Assembly: GCF_002017875.1 (NCBI RefSeq)
Contig: NZ_MUFV01000006.1
Span: forward strand, 25,001 to 87,872
DNA from: Deinococcus sp. LM3
GTDB lineage: Bacteria; Deinococcota; Deinococci; Deinococcales; Deinococcaceae
Reading direction: 5' to 3'
DNA: 62,872 nt
Position numbers and translations under genes: made by a program
Part shown: in pieces, positions 36,454 to 45,360 of the stretch
How positions within the stretch are numbered: the first letter of the stretch is position 1
How the letters are laid out: each line of letters opens with the position of its first letter
Notes under the pieces: generated by a model
Told to the model about the DNA's origin: nothing
Seen by the model: the letters and a program-made list of their open reading frames with translations, nothing else
Database searches by the model: none

Positions 36454-36470
36454 GCACGCCCATCGCCAGC

Positions 36471-37196
36471 GTGGCGGTGGTTTCGCCTGACGGCGAGGCC
36501 GCTGACGCGGCCATCACGGACACGGAACTGGAGTTCCTGTTCGGGAATCAGGCTCCGGCCACGCAGGAACCGGGAACGGTCACTGAAGTGCAGGAGGTTC
36601 CGGGCGGCCCGGCGGCCCCGCGCGGCGCACAGGAAGCCCAGGAAGGGCCCTCCGGCTCCGATCTGGCCCCGCACGACCCGGAGAGCACCCGTCGGGTGCT
36701 CATGCCCGCCCTGGGAGGCCCGAAGAAGTTGACGGCCCTGATGACCGAGACCCCCCCCGGCCTGAAGGCCGGTTCCCGGCAGGACTGGGTGACCCGCATC
36801 CGCCCGGAGCGCGCCGGGCAGATCATCGCCGCCGCCCGTATCGAAGCCGGCGCGGACAATCCCTGGACGTACATCATCCGGCACCTCGACCAGGAGATCG
36901 GCGCGCAGATCCGGCGCGGAAGTGCCGGGCAGGGCCCCGTGGCCGTCGTTCCGAACGGTGCCTCGCTCGATCCGGCCGCGCCGCTGGAAGTCGTGGCGGA
37001 CGTGGCGCCGACGGACGCCTACGGCGTGGGCGCTCGCTGGCAGTCCCGCAGTGGCGGTGAGGTGGTCACCATCGCCCGGACCAGCCAGACCCCCACCCGC
37101 AACGGCAGCGTGACCCTGTACCACCTGAGCAACGGACAGGAGCTCAAGGCCTTCGAGCTCATGAGTCGCTACGACCAGCTGAAAGCCAGCGCGTGA
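36471..37196 (+). CDS. hypothetical protein paired with replication-type gene
   Basis: 241 residues from GTG 36471; the frame is also open upstream, so it may be reached by a frameshift from the preceding gene, whose stop is at 36453. Residues 85-150 (LGGPKKLTALMTETPPGLKAGSRQDWVTRIRPERAGQIIAAARIEAGADNPWTYIIRHLD) look like a helical DNA-associated domain. The last 70 residues are beta-like (VGARWQSRSGGEVVTIART...LYHLSNGQELKAFELM). No family is recognised. Position suggests a role in replication or copy control. Confidence 0.55.
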   Translation: MAVVSPDGEAADAAITDTELEFLFGNQAPATQEPGTVTEVQEVPGGPAAPRGAQEAQEGPSGSDLAPHDPESTRRVLMPALGGPKKLTALMTETPPGLKAGSRQDWVTRIRPERAGQIIAAARIEAGADNPWTYIIRHLDQEIGAQIRRGSAGQGPVAVVPNGASLDPAAPLEVVADVAPTDAYGVGARWQSRSGGEVVTIARTSQTPTRNGSVTLYHLSNGQELKAFELMSRYDQLKASA

Positions 37197-37473
37197 ATAG
37201 ACCTCCTGCGAAAGCGCCGGTGGTACCACAGGACATCGTGGAATTGCCCGTAGTGGCATGTTCGACTGATTCTGGATCTATACCCCGTATCCACCCACTT
37301 CGTACTCAGGTCGCACTTGCCATCGAGGATTTTTGGGACGAGATTCAAACGATCAAGCGGCCTTCGATGATGTGGGCGAGGTAGGGGACGATCGGCGCAT
37401 TTCGGTGACTTCTTGTCTTGCTGCCCTGTCCCCCACTCCACGCTGTCTTGCCGTCCTGCCTGCCCCCTGCTTG
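37197..37473. other. intergenic region before the defence island
   Basis: No well-supported gene; a 63-codon plus-strand frame (37193-37384) lacks a ribosome site and a recognisable domain. It separates the plus-strand replication genes from the convergent hsdR. Confidence 0.4.
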
Positions 37474-40400
37474 CTATGCCTGTGCGGGCGAGGTAGCCCG
37501 AGCTAACCTCCGCACCAGGGTGACGAGCCGATCAGCGTCGTCCTCCTGAAAGACGCCATCAATGCCCTGCGGATGGGCATTCGTGAACGGAGGTTCGTAA
37601 AGGGCGGAGACCGGAACGCTGCCCTTTCGGGTGAGCATTTCGACGAGGTTCTCGACGAAGCGGATCTGCTTGGCGTTGAACACCTGCGTGTCGAGGTAGT
37701 GGGCGAATGCTTGCCGGGCAGCTTGTCTGTCGAGGCCCACGAGGCTGCGGATAAAGGTCGCGAGGTTGTCTTGCTGACCGTACACTTCCTCGAACACCTC
37801 ACGTGACTCGATTTCGCTGGCTTCGAAGAGCAGCACTTCCAAGGCCTCGAGGTCCGCTGCGGTGAGGGATTCGGCGTGCCGAACCTTGCGGATGACCGGG
37901 TGTGCCTGCTGGCCCTGCAGGAACGCCTCCACCTTCTTGCGGTACTGCGCCTCGTTGACCTGACCGGCCAGATCGGGGAACACCGTGAGACCGCTGCCGA
38001 CAATTTCATCCTGGAAGTCGGTGTAGATCACAGTCCGGTCGTTCCGGTCAAGCAGGGCCACCAGGCCACGCATCCGCTCACGCACGTCTTCCAGGGCGGA
38101 TGGTGTCAGGCCAGCCCAGGTCGCCTCCTGTTGAAGTTGGTTCAGCAATCCGGCCTGGGCCGCTACGTCGGGGATGCTGGTCTTCGGGGCGAGCCCCTGC
38201 GCGATGGTCTGTACTCGGCGCTGGAGCCGGGCCGCGTCGTGACTTCCCGTGAGTCGCGCAAGGTGCAGCTTCGCAACCACCTCGTCGAACCGGCGGGCGC
38301 CCTCATCCCCCGTCTGCACGCTGGACGGCAGTCCACTCACGTGGCGGACCAGATCGACGTGATCGACTTCTGTCAGGGCATCCCACCGCGCCCGGTCAAG
38401 GTACGGTTCCACCAGATCGCGGACCGGCCGCACCATGAAGCTCTCCAGCGGGATGCCCTTCACTCGCTCGTGGAGGACGTCCGCTGTCTTCGTGTAGAGC
38501 TGCCGGGCTTCCTCATCCGTCGCTCGCAGGGGGGCAAGGGCGCGCAGCAACTCAAGGTGCACCTTGAACGTCCGCTGGAGCACGGGCTCGGCCACCTTGC
38601 TTTCCACGCCGTCGGGCTTCAGGGAGAAGAACTTGAGGTTGCCACAGTAGTCGAGCACGTTGAAGTGCGTCTTGTGCTGCCCGGCACCGAACAGGTCCGG
38701 GCGCAGGCGCGTGCCGCGCCCCACCATCTGCATGAACTTCGTCTTGGAGCGCACCACTTTGAACAGCACGAGGTTCACCACCTCGGGCACATCAATGCCC
38801 GTGTCGAGCATGTCCACACTCACGGCAATGGTGGGCTGCCCGGACGGCTTGGAGAAGTCATCGATCAGTGTTCCCGCGTAGCGGTCGTAGTTGTCGATCA
38901 CGCGCGCGAAGTTATGGAGGTGGGGAAAGTTCGCCTCAAAGCGCTTGACGATGTACAGGGCGTGCAGGTGATTGGCCGCAAAGATGATGGTTTTACCGAG
39001 GACATCCCCGCCCTGCACTTTGAGCCCGAGGGTCATCAGATCCTTGAGCACCTCATCCACTGTGCTCTGGTTGAACAACCACTGGTTGATTTCTGTCGCG
39101 TCGATCTCCTCGCGCCGGCCACCCACCTCGTCCCATTCCAGGGCGTCGAACTCTTCTTTTTCCTCCTCGCTCAGTTCGGCATAGCGGATGCCGCGTTGCA
39201 GGAACCGGGGCGTGCGGTCCTGTCCACGCGGCGGCACGAGGTACTGATCGCGCACCGCCTCCTCCAGGCTGTAGGCGTACAGGGGCACGCCGTCCTCCAT
39301 GCTGAAGAGACGGTACGTGTTGCGGTCCACTTCGTCCTTGGGCGTAGCGGTCAGGCCCAGCAGGTACGCGTCGAAGTAACTGAAGATCGCGCCGAACTTG
39401 CGGTACACGCTCCGGTGAGCCTCGTCCACGATCACCAGGTCAAAGTGCCCCGGCCCGAACACCTTCTCGCCGCCACTGAGCTGCCCGGACTCGATCATGC
39501 CCAGCATGGTCTGGTACGTACTGACGACCACCCGCGCGTTCTCGGCGTCCTCCTTGCCCTCCAGCAGGTTGTGAACCCCGCCCGGAATGAACTTCCCGAA
39601 CACCCCGACCGTTTGCTTCACCAGGGCCTGACGGTCAGCGAGGAACAGCACCCGCTTGACCCACCCGGCCCGCTGCAGCAGCTCAATGATGGCGGCCGCC
39701 GTGCGCGTCTTGCCTGTGCCGGTCGCCATCACGATCAGCCCCCGGCGCTGCCGCCCCGTGAGCCGCTCCGTGAACGCCCGCACCGCCAAGTGCTGATAGG
39801 GCCGCTCCACGATCTCGTTCTGAATGGCGTGATCCGCCAGCGGCAGGCGCGTCTGCCGACGCTGGATAGCCAGTTCCAACTCGTCCGCCGCGTAGAACCC
39901 GGCTACCTCCCGCGGGGGATACCCACCGTTCGGGGCGAACGCGGCGTCGTCCCACAGGAACGTCCGCGTGCCATTGGTGTAGAAGATGACGGGACGACGC
40001 CCGAACTGCGCCTCCAGGCGGTCGGCGTACAGCTTGGCCTGCTGACGCCCGTCCTCAGCATTCACGCTGGTCTTCTTGGCCTCCACGACTGCCAGCGGCC
40101 GCCCATCCGCGCCCCACAGCACGTAATCCACGTACCCGTTCCCGCTGGTCGTCGGCATTCCCGTGACTGGGTACTCGCGGACGTTGTCGTCATCCGGTTC
40201 CCACCCGACCTCCCGCAGGAGCACGTCAATCAGCCGCTCGCGGGTCGCCTTTTCACTGCTGGCCATGGAAACGGCGCGGCCCGAGTTGCGGCTCTTCCGG
40301 GCCCGCACCTGCACCCGCAGGGCACTGAGCTCCGCCTCGTACCCTTCCACCCGGCGGCGCAACTCCTCCCTCTCGGACTGTTCGCGAGCAAGGCGGCCCT

Positions 40401-40875
40401 CCAGCTCTTCTAACTGCTTGCGGGACAGCCGGGCGGCGTCCGCTGCGGGCGCGGGCACGAGCGTCTCACTGAACGCCTCAGGCAACGCGGCGTTCTCATC
40501 AGCCCCGTAGTTCCAAGCGAACCAGCGGGCGACATACCACAGGTCACGCACGGTCCCCATGGCCTGCCCGGACGTGACCTCCCGCGCTCCGTGAACCGCC
40601 TGATTCCCCTCACGCCGCACCAAATCTGCATGAGGTTGCACCTGCGAAGGCACCAGTCGCGTGAATGCATCCGAACGCAACAGTGCATTCAGGCTGGTGT
40701 CATAAGGCTGCGGGCTGAACTCGGGGTCATTGGTGAACAACCACCCGACCAGGCCCTCCAGCGCGCGCCGAGCGTGAAAGCTCGCCGTGCGCGGATCGCT
40801 TCGGACGTAGTTCTCGGCCAGCGCCGCCGCCTGAAACAGTTCAGGCCACTCCTGCAAGAAAGCAAAATTCGACAA
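37474..40875 (-). CDS. hsdR: type I restriction enzyme R subunit
   Basis: The 1133-residue motor and nuclease subunit cuts DNA lacking the host methylation after ATP-driven translocation. The first 130 residues match a DUF4145-like helical domain (FHARRALEGLVGWLF). Then come a PD-(D/E)XK nuclease (GYVDYVLWGADGRPLAVVEAKK), a helicase core with Walker A MATGTGKTRTAAA, DEAH box VIVDEAHRS, motif III LLGLTATPK and motif VI MQMVGRGTRLRPD, and an EcoEI-type C-terminal region. The start is probably TTG 40875 (SNFAFLQEW), 30 bp after hsdS. The motifs are complete. Confidence 0.95.
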   Translation of the reverse strand: MSNFAFLQEWPELFQAAALAENYVRSDPRTASFHARRALEGLVGWLFTNDPEFSPQPYDTSLNALLRSDAFTRLVPSQVQPHADLVRREGNQAVHGAREVTSGQAMGTVRDLWYVARWFAWNYGADENAALPEAFSETLVPAPAADAARLSRKQLEELEGRLAREQSEREELRRRVEGYEAELSALRVQVRARKSRNSGRAVSMASSEKATRERLIDVLLREVGWEPDDDNVREYPVTGMPTTSGNGYVDYVLWGADGRPLAVVEAKKTSVNAEDGRQQAKLYADRLEAQFGRRPVIFYTNGTRTFLWDDAAFAPNGGYPPREVAGFYAADELELAIQRRQTRLPLADHAIQNEIVERPYQHLAVRAFTERLTGRQRRGLIVMATGTGKTRTAAAIIELLQRAGWVKRVLFLADRQALVKQTVGVFGKFIPGGVHNLLEGKEDAENARVVVSTYQTMLGMIESGQLSGGEKVFGPGHFDLVIVDEAHRSVYRKFGAIFSYFDAYLLGLTATPKDEVDRNTYRLFSMEDGVPLYAYSLEEAVRDQYLVPPRGQDRTPRFLQRGIRYAELSEEEKEEFDALEWDEVGGRREEIDATEINQWLFNQSTVDEVLKDLMTLGLKVQGGDVLGKTIIFAANHLHALYIVKRFEANFPHLHNFARVIDNYDRYAGTLIDDFSKPSGQPTIAVSVDMLDTGIDVPEVVNLVLFKVVRSKTKFMQMVGRGTRLRPDLFGAGQHKTHFNVLDYCGNLKFFSLKPDGVESKVAEPVLQRTFKVHLELLRALAPLRATDEEARQLYTKTADVLHERVKGIPLESFMVRPVRDLVEPYLDRARWDALTEVDHVDLVRHVSGLPSSVQTGDEGARRFDEVVAKLHLARLTGSHDAARLQRRVQTIAQGLAPKTSIPDVAAQAGLLNQLQQEATWAGLTPSALEDVRERMRGLVALLDRNDRTVIYTDFQDEIVGSGLTVFPDLAGQVNEAQYRKKVEAFLQGQQAHPVIRKVRHAESLTAADLEALEVLLFEASEIESREVFEEVYGQQDNLATFIRSLVGLDRQAARQAFAHYLDTQVFNAKQIRFVENLVEMLTRKGSVPVSALYEPPFTNAHPQGIDGVFQEDDADRLVTLVRRLARATSPAQA

Positions 40876-40905
40876 GGGAGTACCTCGGAGGTGGGAGGAG
40901 GAAGA

Positions 40906-42144
40906 TTACAGCAGGGCTTCGAGGTCCCGCAGCGCAAGTTCGCCGGAGAAAGCACGGGTTTGGATGGATGAGAGCAGAGCATCTTCAATTCCCCTTGCAT
41001 GAAGTGCTTTATTGTTTAGCGAATCAATTTCGGCAAAGACTTGCTGAAGTTTGCGTTGGTTTGATATGTCAGGAAGGTCAAATTCCAAACCCGAGATAAT
41101 ACCCATGTTGAGGCCGTCCATGATCGCTCCCCGTGCAGAAGCCCCCATTTGTTTAAGCACGGAATGATTGTATGTCAATGTTGCATGAAGATACTCAGGC
41201 AAGCACCGCTCATTTAAAGTCATTGCACAAAGGTGCTTTGTGTTGATAGCAGTCGGGATGTCACTTGGAACAATGGCAGCCCTGCCGCAGGTTCCCATGA
41301 TGGTAACCAGAACATCTCCTGGATGAACAGTGTAACGTCTGAGTCCTTCGTACTTCTCAGGTGTGATGAATCGCTCACCGGTATAGCGGAAACGATTCTT
41401 TACGGCATTGTCGATTCCCAGCACCATGATTCCGCCGGGGTCGTCAACAAACTCTGAGTGGAGCAATTGGCTGCCGAATGGTCCCGTTCGCATTCCGCCT
41501 CTGTGAGGATCTATGAGTTCACTCACTCTTACTCGTGTGCTTGAAGCTTGATTCTCTGACAAGTGAAGTATGTATGCAGACTCTCGAAGGGCTTCCAAAG
41601 AATTAATACTCCGATCCCGCTTTTGCCGAAGCGCATCCACTTCATCCAACACCGCCGCGATACGCTGCTGGACCGGGAGGGGTGGGAGGGGAATCTCAAG
41701 GTTATTAATGTGCTCATTTCTAATATTGTTGATATTTGCGCCTTGAGCAAGAGAGGATATTGTGCTCCTATACTGTTGACTTTGGAAGTAATGAGCGAAG
41801 TAGCCGAGGTCAACTTCTCCGTGATTAGGGCGGATAACCTTACAGAAGGCGCCGAAGGCCACATCCATACCCTTCCGAACTCGCGCCGCCTTGCCAACCG
41901 CAGAAAGGCTCCCGCTCGATGCGGCGATCAGCACATCGCCTTCACGCAAGTATTGCTGTGGGGAGAGTTTCTTCGTGCTGACGAAGACAAGATCATCCAG
42001 CACAACCTCTCCATCTTGGATGTTGTTTGCCCTTACAACCGCGTGGTGTGTTTCCGATGCGTCAGGGGACAGATCAGCTTTATCGTAGGCGACTCCTCGA
42101 ACCTGCTTGCTGATACTACCAACCTTCACTCTTTCCCACGTCAT
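40906..42144 (-). CDS. hsdS: type I restriction-modification specificity subunit
   Basis: The 412-residue subunit chooses the DNA target for HsdM and HsdR. It shows the expected duplicate layout: a target-recognition domain, then conserved region EIPLPPLPVQQRIAAVLDEVDALRQKRDRSINSLEALRES, then a second recognition domain and the end block LEFDLPDISNQRKLQQVFAEIDSLNNKALHA. It starts at ATG 42144, overlapping the hsdM stop by ATGA. The second half is more AT-rich, as often seen for exchanged recognition domains. The target sequence cannot be read from the protein. Confidence 0.93.
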   Translation of the reverse strand: MTWERVKVGSISKQVRGVAYDKADLSPDASETHHAVVRANNIQDGEVVLDDLVFVSTKKLSPQQYLREGDVLIAASSGSLSAVGKAARVRKGMDVAFGAFCKVIRPNHGEVDLGYFAHYFQSQQYRSTISSLAQGANINNIRNEHINNLEIPLPPLPVQQRIAAVLDEVDALRQKRDRSINSLEALRESAYILHLSENQASSTRVRVSELIDPHRGGMRTGPFGSQLLHSEFVDDPGGIMVLGIDNAVKNRFRYTGERFITPEKYEGLRRYTVHPGDVLVTIMGTCGRAAIVPSDIPTAINTKHLCAMTLNERCLPEYLHATLTYNHSVLKQMGASARGAIMDGLNMGIISGLEFDLPDISNQRKLQQVFAEIDSLNNKALHARGIEDALLSSIQTRAFSGELALRDLEALL

Positions 42145-43607
42145 ACCAGCATCTCCCGTAGACGCTTCAGCCCAGCTTGAATTTCAATTTCCAATTCGTC
42201 TAGTGTGTCAAGGATCTTCTCGGGCGCGTCATATTCCACCGCTTCATGCTGCGTTTCCTTGTAGCGGTTGATGCTGAGGTCATACTTGTTGGTCACAATC
42301 TCGGACTTGGGCACGAAGAAGCTCTGTTCGGTGCGTTCCCGGCCTTGCTCCTCATCGCGGTGATGCCAGCGGTGAACGATGTCGGGAATGTCGTTCTCGA
42401 CGGTGGGGTTCCGCCTGTCGTCCAGGCTGAAGCCGTCAGCCTTCATGTCGTAGAACCACACGCTATCCGTGCCGCCACGACCGGTCTTGGTGAAGATCAT
42501 CAGCGCGGTTGACACGCCCGCGTAGGGTCGGAAGACTCCACTGGGCAGGCTGATGATGCCGTCAAGCTTGTGGTTTTCGACGATCTCTTCCCGAATCTGT
42601 TTGTGCGCCTTGCTGCTGCCGAACAGCACGCCGTCGGGGACGATCACAGCAGCCCGCCCACCGGTTTTGAGCAGGCGCAGGAACAGGGCCAGGAAGAGCA
42701 GTTCGGTTTTCTTTGTCTTGACGATGCTGGTGAGGTCTTTGGCGACGCTGTTCTCGTCCAGGCTGCCTTTGAAGGGTGGGTTGGCGAGGATCAGCGTGTA
42801 AAGCTCGCTGTCCTCACTGTGGTCACTGCTCAGGGAATCCTTGTTGCGGATGTCCGGGTTGGGGATGCCGTGCAGCAGCATGTTCATGGCGGCCACGCGC
42901 AGCATGGTGTGGTCGAAGTCGAAACCGTGGAAGGCGGCGTTCTCGAAGTGCTCCTTCAGCGCCGGGTCACTGTAGATCTCGTTCTCGTAGTGCTCGCGCA
43001 GGTATTCCTCGCTGCCCACCAGGAAACCGGCGGTGCCGCAGGCGGGGTCGCAGATGGTGTCCTGCGGGGTGGGGCGCATCAGGTCCACCATCATCTTGAT
43101 GATGTGCCGGGGCGTGCGGAACTGTCCGTTCTGCCCGGCGGTGGCCAGCTTGCTCAGCAGGTACTCGTACAGGTCGCCCTTGGTGTCGCGGTCCTGCATG
43201 GGGATCTTGTCGAGGCCGTCCACCACACGGGCCAGCACGCCTGCCTTCTCGGGCGGCAGGGTGAAGCGGGCGTCGCGCATGTGCTTGGCGAAGGCGCTGT
43301 GCTCCCCACCGAGTTGCCGCATCCAGGGGAAGATGCGTTCCACGAGGATTTCGTACATCTTGGGTGCCGGGAAATGCTTGAAGTACTTCCAGCGGTATTC
43401 CAGCATGTCGTCCGTGAAGACGGGGTTCTGAATTTCCTCGCCGAGGCGCGTGGCGCGGGCCTCGCGGGCGGTGTGCGTTTCGTCCAGGCCTTTGAGGAAC
43501 AGCAGGTAGGTGAGCTGCTCGACCACTTCCAGCGGGTTGCTGATGCCGCCCGCCCAGAATGCGTTCCAGACGGTATCTACTTTGCTTTTGACTTCACCGG
43601 TGATCAT
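42141..43607 (-). CDS. hsdM: type I restriction-modification N6-adenine methyltransferase subunit
   Basis: 488 residues from ATG 43607 (MITGEVKSKVDTVWNAFW); the longer frame upstream is not coding. An N-terminal HsdM_N helical domain (EVVEQLTYLLFLKGLDETH) precedes the methylase fold with SAM motif I ICDPACGTAGFLVG and catalytic motif IV LILANPPFKG. With HsdS it methylates adenine in the target on host DNA. It is the first gene of hsdM-hsdS-hsdR, all minus strand with overlap or short gaps. Confidence 0.95.
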   Translation of the reverse strand: MITGEVKSKVDTVWNAFWAGGISNPLEVVEQLTYLLFLKGLDETHTAREARATRLGEEIQNPVFTDDMLEYRWKYFKHFPAPKMYEILVERIFPWMRQLGGEHSAFAKHMRDARFTLPPEKAGVLARVVDGLDKIPMQDRDTKGDLYEYLLSKLATAGQNGQFRTPRHIIKMMVDLMRPTPQDTICDPACGTAGFLVGSEEYLREHYENEIYSDPALKEHFENAAFHGFDFDHTMLRVAAMNMLLHGIPNPDIRNKDSLSSDHSEDSELYTLILANPPFKGSLDENSVAKDLTSIVKTKKTELLFLALFLRLLKTGGRAAVIVPDGVLFGSSKAHKQIREEIVENHKLDGIISLPSGVFRPYAGVSTALMIFTKTGRGGTDSVWFYDMKADGFSLDDRRNPTVENDIPDIVHRWHHRDEEQGRERTEQSFFVPKSEIVTNKYDLSINRYKETQHEAVEYDAPEKILDTLDELEIEIQAGLKRLREMLV

Positions 43608-43671
43608 ATGGTCCTCAGGGTAGTGCGTGTGCGTGGTGATCGGGGCGTAGGGTGCGGAGGGGTGAGTACGC

Positions 43672-44286
43672 ATGACTGTTCTGGAAGACCTGACGCAGTA
43701 CGACCTTGAGCGGTACCTGTTCGGCACGGTGCACCGGAAGTTCGTTCAGGACGAGCAGGTCACGACCTTCGACTTTTTCTGCATCGTCATCTGGAAATCG
43801 AACCGGGCGAAGTCGAGGGTGGCGGCACGCCTCATGAACAGAAACGCTGATCTTGACGCGGCGGTGCAGCAACTGATTGGTGACATTCGGGGCGCGGCGG
43901 ATAACAGAGCGAAATTGAAGGTGCTTCTCCAGGACTGGCAGTTGCGGCTGCCGATGGCGACGGCCATTCTGACGGTCTTCTACCCGGATGACTTCACCAT
44001 CTACGATTTCCGCGTCTGCGATCAGGTGGGGGATTTTGCCCGGCTGGGCGAGTACTCGAATGTTGACCGTACATGTGAAGGGTACGAGGCGTTCGTTGCT
44101 GCGGTGCACGCTGCTGTGCCCGGCGAATTGAGCCTGCGGGACAAGGATCGCGCGTTGTGGGGTCGCTCCTTCAGCGAGCAGTTGAGACTGGACATACGAC
44201 GCTGGTCTACCAGTGGAGACGGAAGGGAAAGCTCCCGGGTACTGCATCAGGATGAGGCGGTGTCCCCTGTCAGGCTGCCTTCTTGA
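43672..44286 (+). CDS. hypothetical protein, possible DNA-glycosylase-like fold
   Basis: 204 residues, ATG 43672, divergent from hsdM and tail-to-tail with the nuclease gene (40-bp overlap of their 3' ends). KLKVLLQDWQLRLPMATAILTVFYPDDFTIYDFRVCDQV recalls the helix-hairpin-helix glycosylase pattern of a helical segment, L-P-x-A-(S/T)-A-I-L-T, then D-P/D-x-F-x-I-x-D-x-R, but lysine and aspartate catalysts cannot be assigned with confidence. Similar small genes occur next to type I systems. Its job is unknown. Confidence 0.55.
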   Translation: MTVLEDLTQYDLERYLFGTVHRKFVQDEQVTTFDFFCIVIWKSNRAKSRVAARLMNRNADLDAAVQQLIGDIRGAADNRAKLKVLLQDWQLRLPMATAILTVFYPDDFTIYDFRVCDQVGDFARLGEYSNVDRTCEGYEAFVAAVHAAVPGELSLRDKDRALWGRSFSEQLRLDIRRWSTSGDGRESSRVLHQDEAVSPVRLPS

Positions 44287-45353
44287 AACGCCTGCGGGAA
44301 GCGCTTGGCCAACTCCTGGAGAGTGTGGGGGTCAGTGAGTTTGCAGGCGATATAGGGGTTTGAGAAGAGTCCCTGCCCGAACAGGGCCTGCTCTCTGGGC
44401 AGGGTTTGTTGCCACTCCACGCCGACCAGCCACTCGGACAGGTCCGGGTCGTCGAAGTCATGTAGGGCGTCCGTCGCTTTGAAGGTCAATGTCTGCGCTT
44501 CCTGGTCAGTGCCATCGATCACGAATTTGAAGTCCTTGATGGGAACGGCGGAGGCCGTCACTGTGCCGACCCCGACGTATCCAACCTGCGGGATGTACGC
44601 GGCGACCCGGTGCCCCGGCTGAAGCCGCTGCAGCATGCGGCTGTACTTCCGGCCCTTGCCGGCGCTGATAAATCCGTATTTGACCGCGTCGTCCCAGTTG
44701 CGCCATTCCTGTTCTTTGAAGGTGACGTAGAAATCCTGCCCATTCCAGGGTTCTTTCTTGGCTTTCGTTGCGGGTGCTTCGGTAGTCACGTCGTCCGGGT
44801 CGATCAGCCACGACCGGACCAGGAACTCCTCCCCGGCAACCTGGAAATGCTTGAAGGACACCACGTTGATCGGCACACCGTACTCCACGAGGTACTGCAC
44901 GATCCGCTCCGTGCCGGGGTCGATATCGGAGGCCACGATGGTGATCTGGTGATTCTCGTTCACGGTGTCCGGCAACGGCGCGTCGAAGGTGGCGGTGAAG
45001 TCATCCGTGAACTTTTTTCCTGGCTGGAGGCTGGCGTAAATCCCTTGAATGTCCTCCAGGCCAAGCTTTCTGACCCAGGCGGCGTAATCGAGGGCCTGCG
45101 CGACGACGTCCCGGGGAGTGACGCCTTTCTTGAGTTCGATGACGTGCAGGTGACCCTCGTCGTCCACGGCGAGGAGGTCAATGAATTTGTTGTTCTCGGT
45201 TCGTACCTGCCGCCCGATGAGCATGAGGCCAGAGTCGAGGATCTCCAGGTTCTGTTCCAACGCAGCTTGAAGTTTGCTTTCCAGGGCCAGGGGGATGAAT
45301 GGAACCTTCTCGACGGACTGACTGATTTTCCAGATTGAGGTTTCGACAGGCAT
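44247..45353 (-). CDS. DUF91/NucS-like nuclease with C-terminal PUA/EVE-like domain
   Basis: 368 residues, starting 7 bp after the helicase stop. The N-terminal half carries a PD-(D/E)XK core: DSGLMLIGRQVRT, FIDLLAVDDEGHLHVIELKKG (Asp and E-x-K), then RDVVAQALDYAAWV, the NucS/DUF91 order. Residues 205-330 (GFISAGKGRKYSRMLQRLQPGHRVAAYIPQVGYVGVGTVTA) resemble the PUA/EVE fold, which in defence enzymes reads modified bases. It is the last gene of the GHKL-SNF2 operon, so it is the likely DNA-cleaving effector. Confidence 0.75.
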   Translation of the reverse strand: MPVETSIWKISQSVEKVPFIPLALESKLQAALEQNLEILDSGLMLIGRQVRTENNKFIDLLAVDDEGHLHVIELKKGVTPRDVVAQALDYAAWVRKLGLEDIQGIYASLQPGKKFTDDFTATFDAPLPDTVNENHQITIVASDIDPGTERIVQYLVEYGVPINVVSFKHFQVAGEEFLVRSWLIDPDDVTTEAPATKAKKEPWNGQDFYVTFKEQEWRNWDDAVKYGFISAGKGRKYSRMLQRLQPGHRVAAYIPQVGYVGVGTVTASAVPIKDFKFVIDGTDQEAQTLTFKATDALHDFDDPDLSEWLVGVEWQQTLPREQALFGQGLFSNPYIACKLTDPHTLQELAKRFPQAFQEGSLTGDTASS

Positions 45354-45360
45354 GGCGTCC

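Noticed and set aside
37876..40413. Long plus-strand open frame of 845 codons opposite hsdR
   Set aside because: It mirrors the GC-rich third-position pattern of hsdR, has His/Val/Leu-rich composition with no domain, and hsdR on the other strand has every expected motif.
42570..43709. Plus-strand open frame of 379 codons opposite hsdM
   Set aside because: It is an antisense shadow: Gly/Val/Gln-rich, no recognisable domain, and fully covered by the intact methyltransferase gene.
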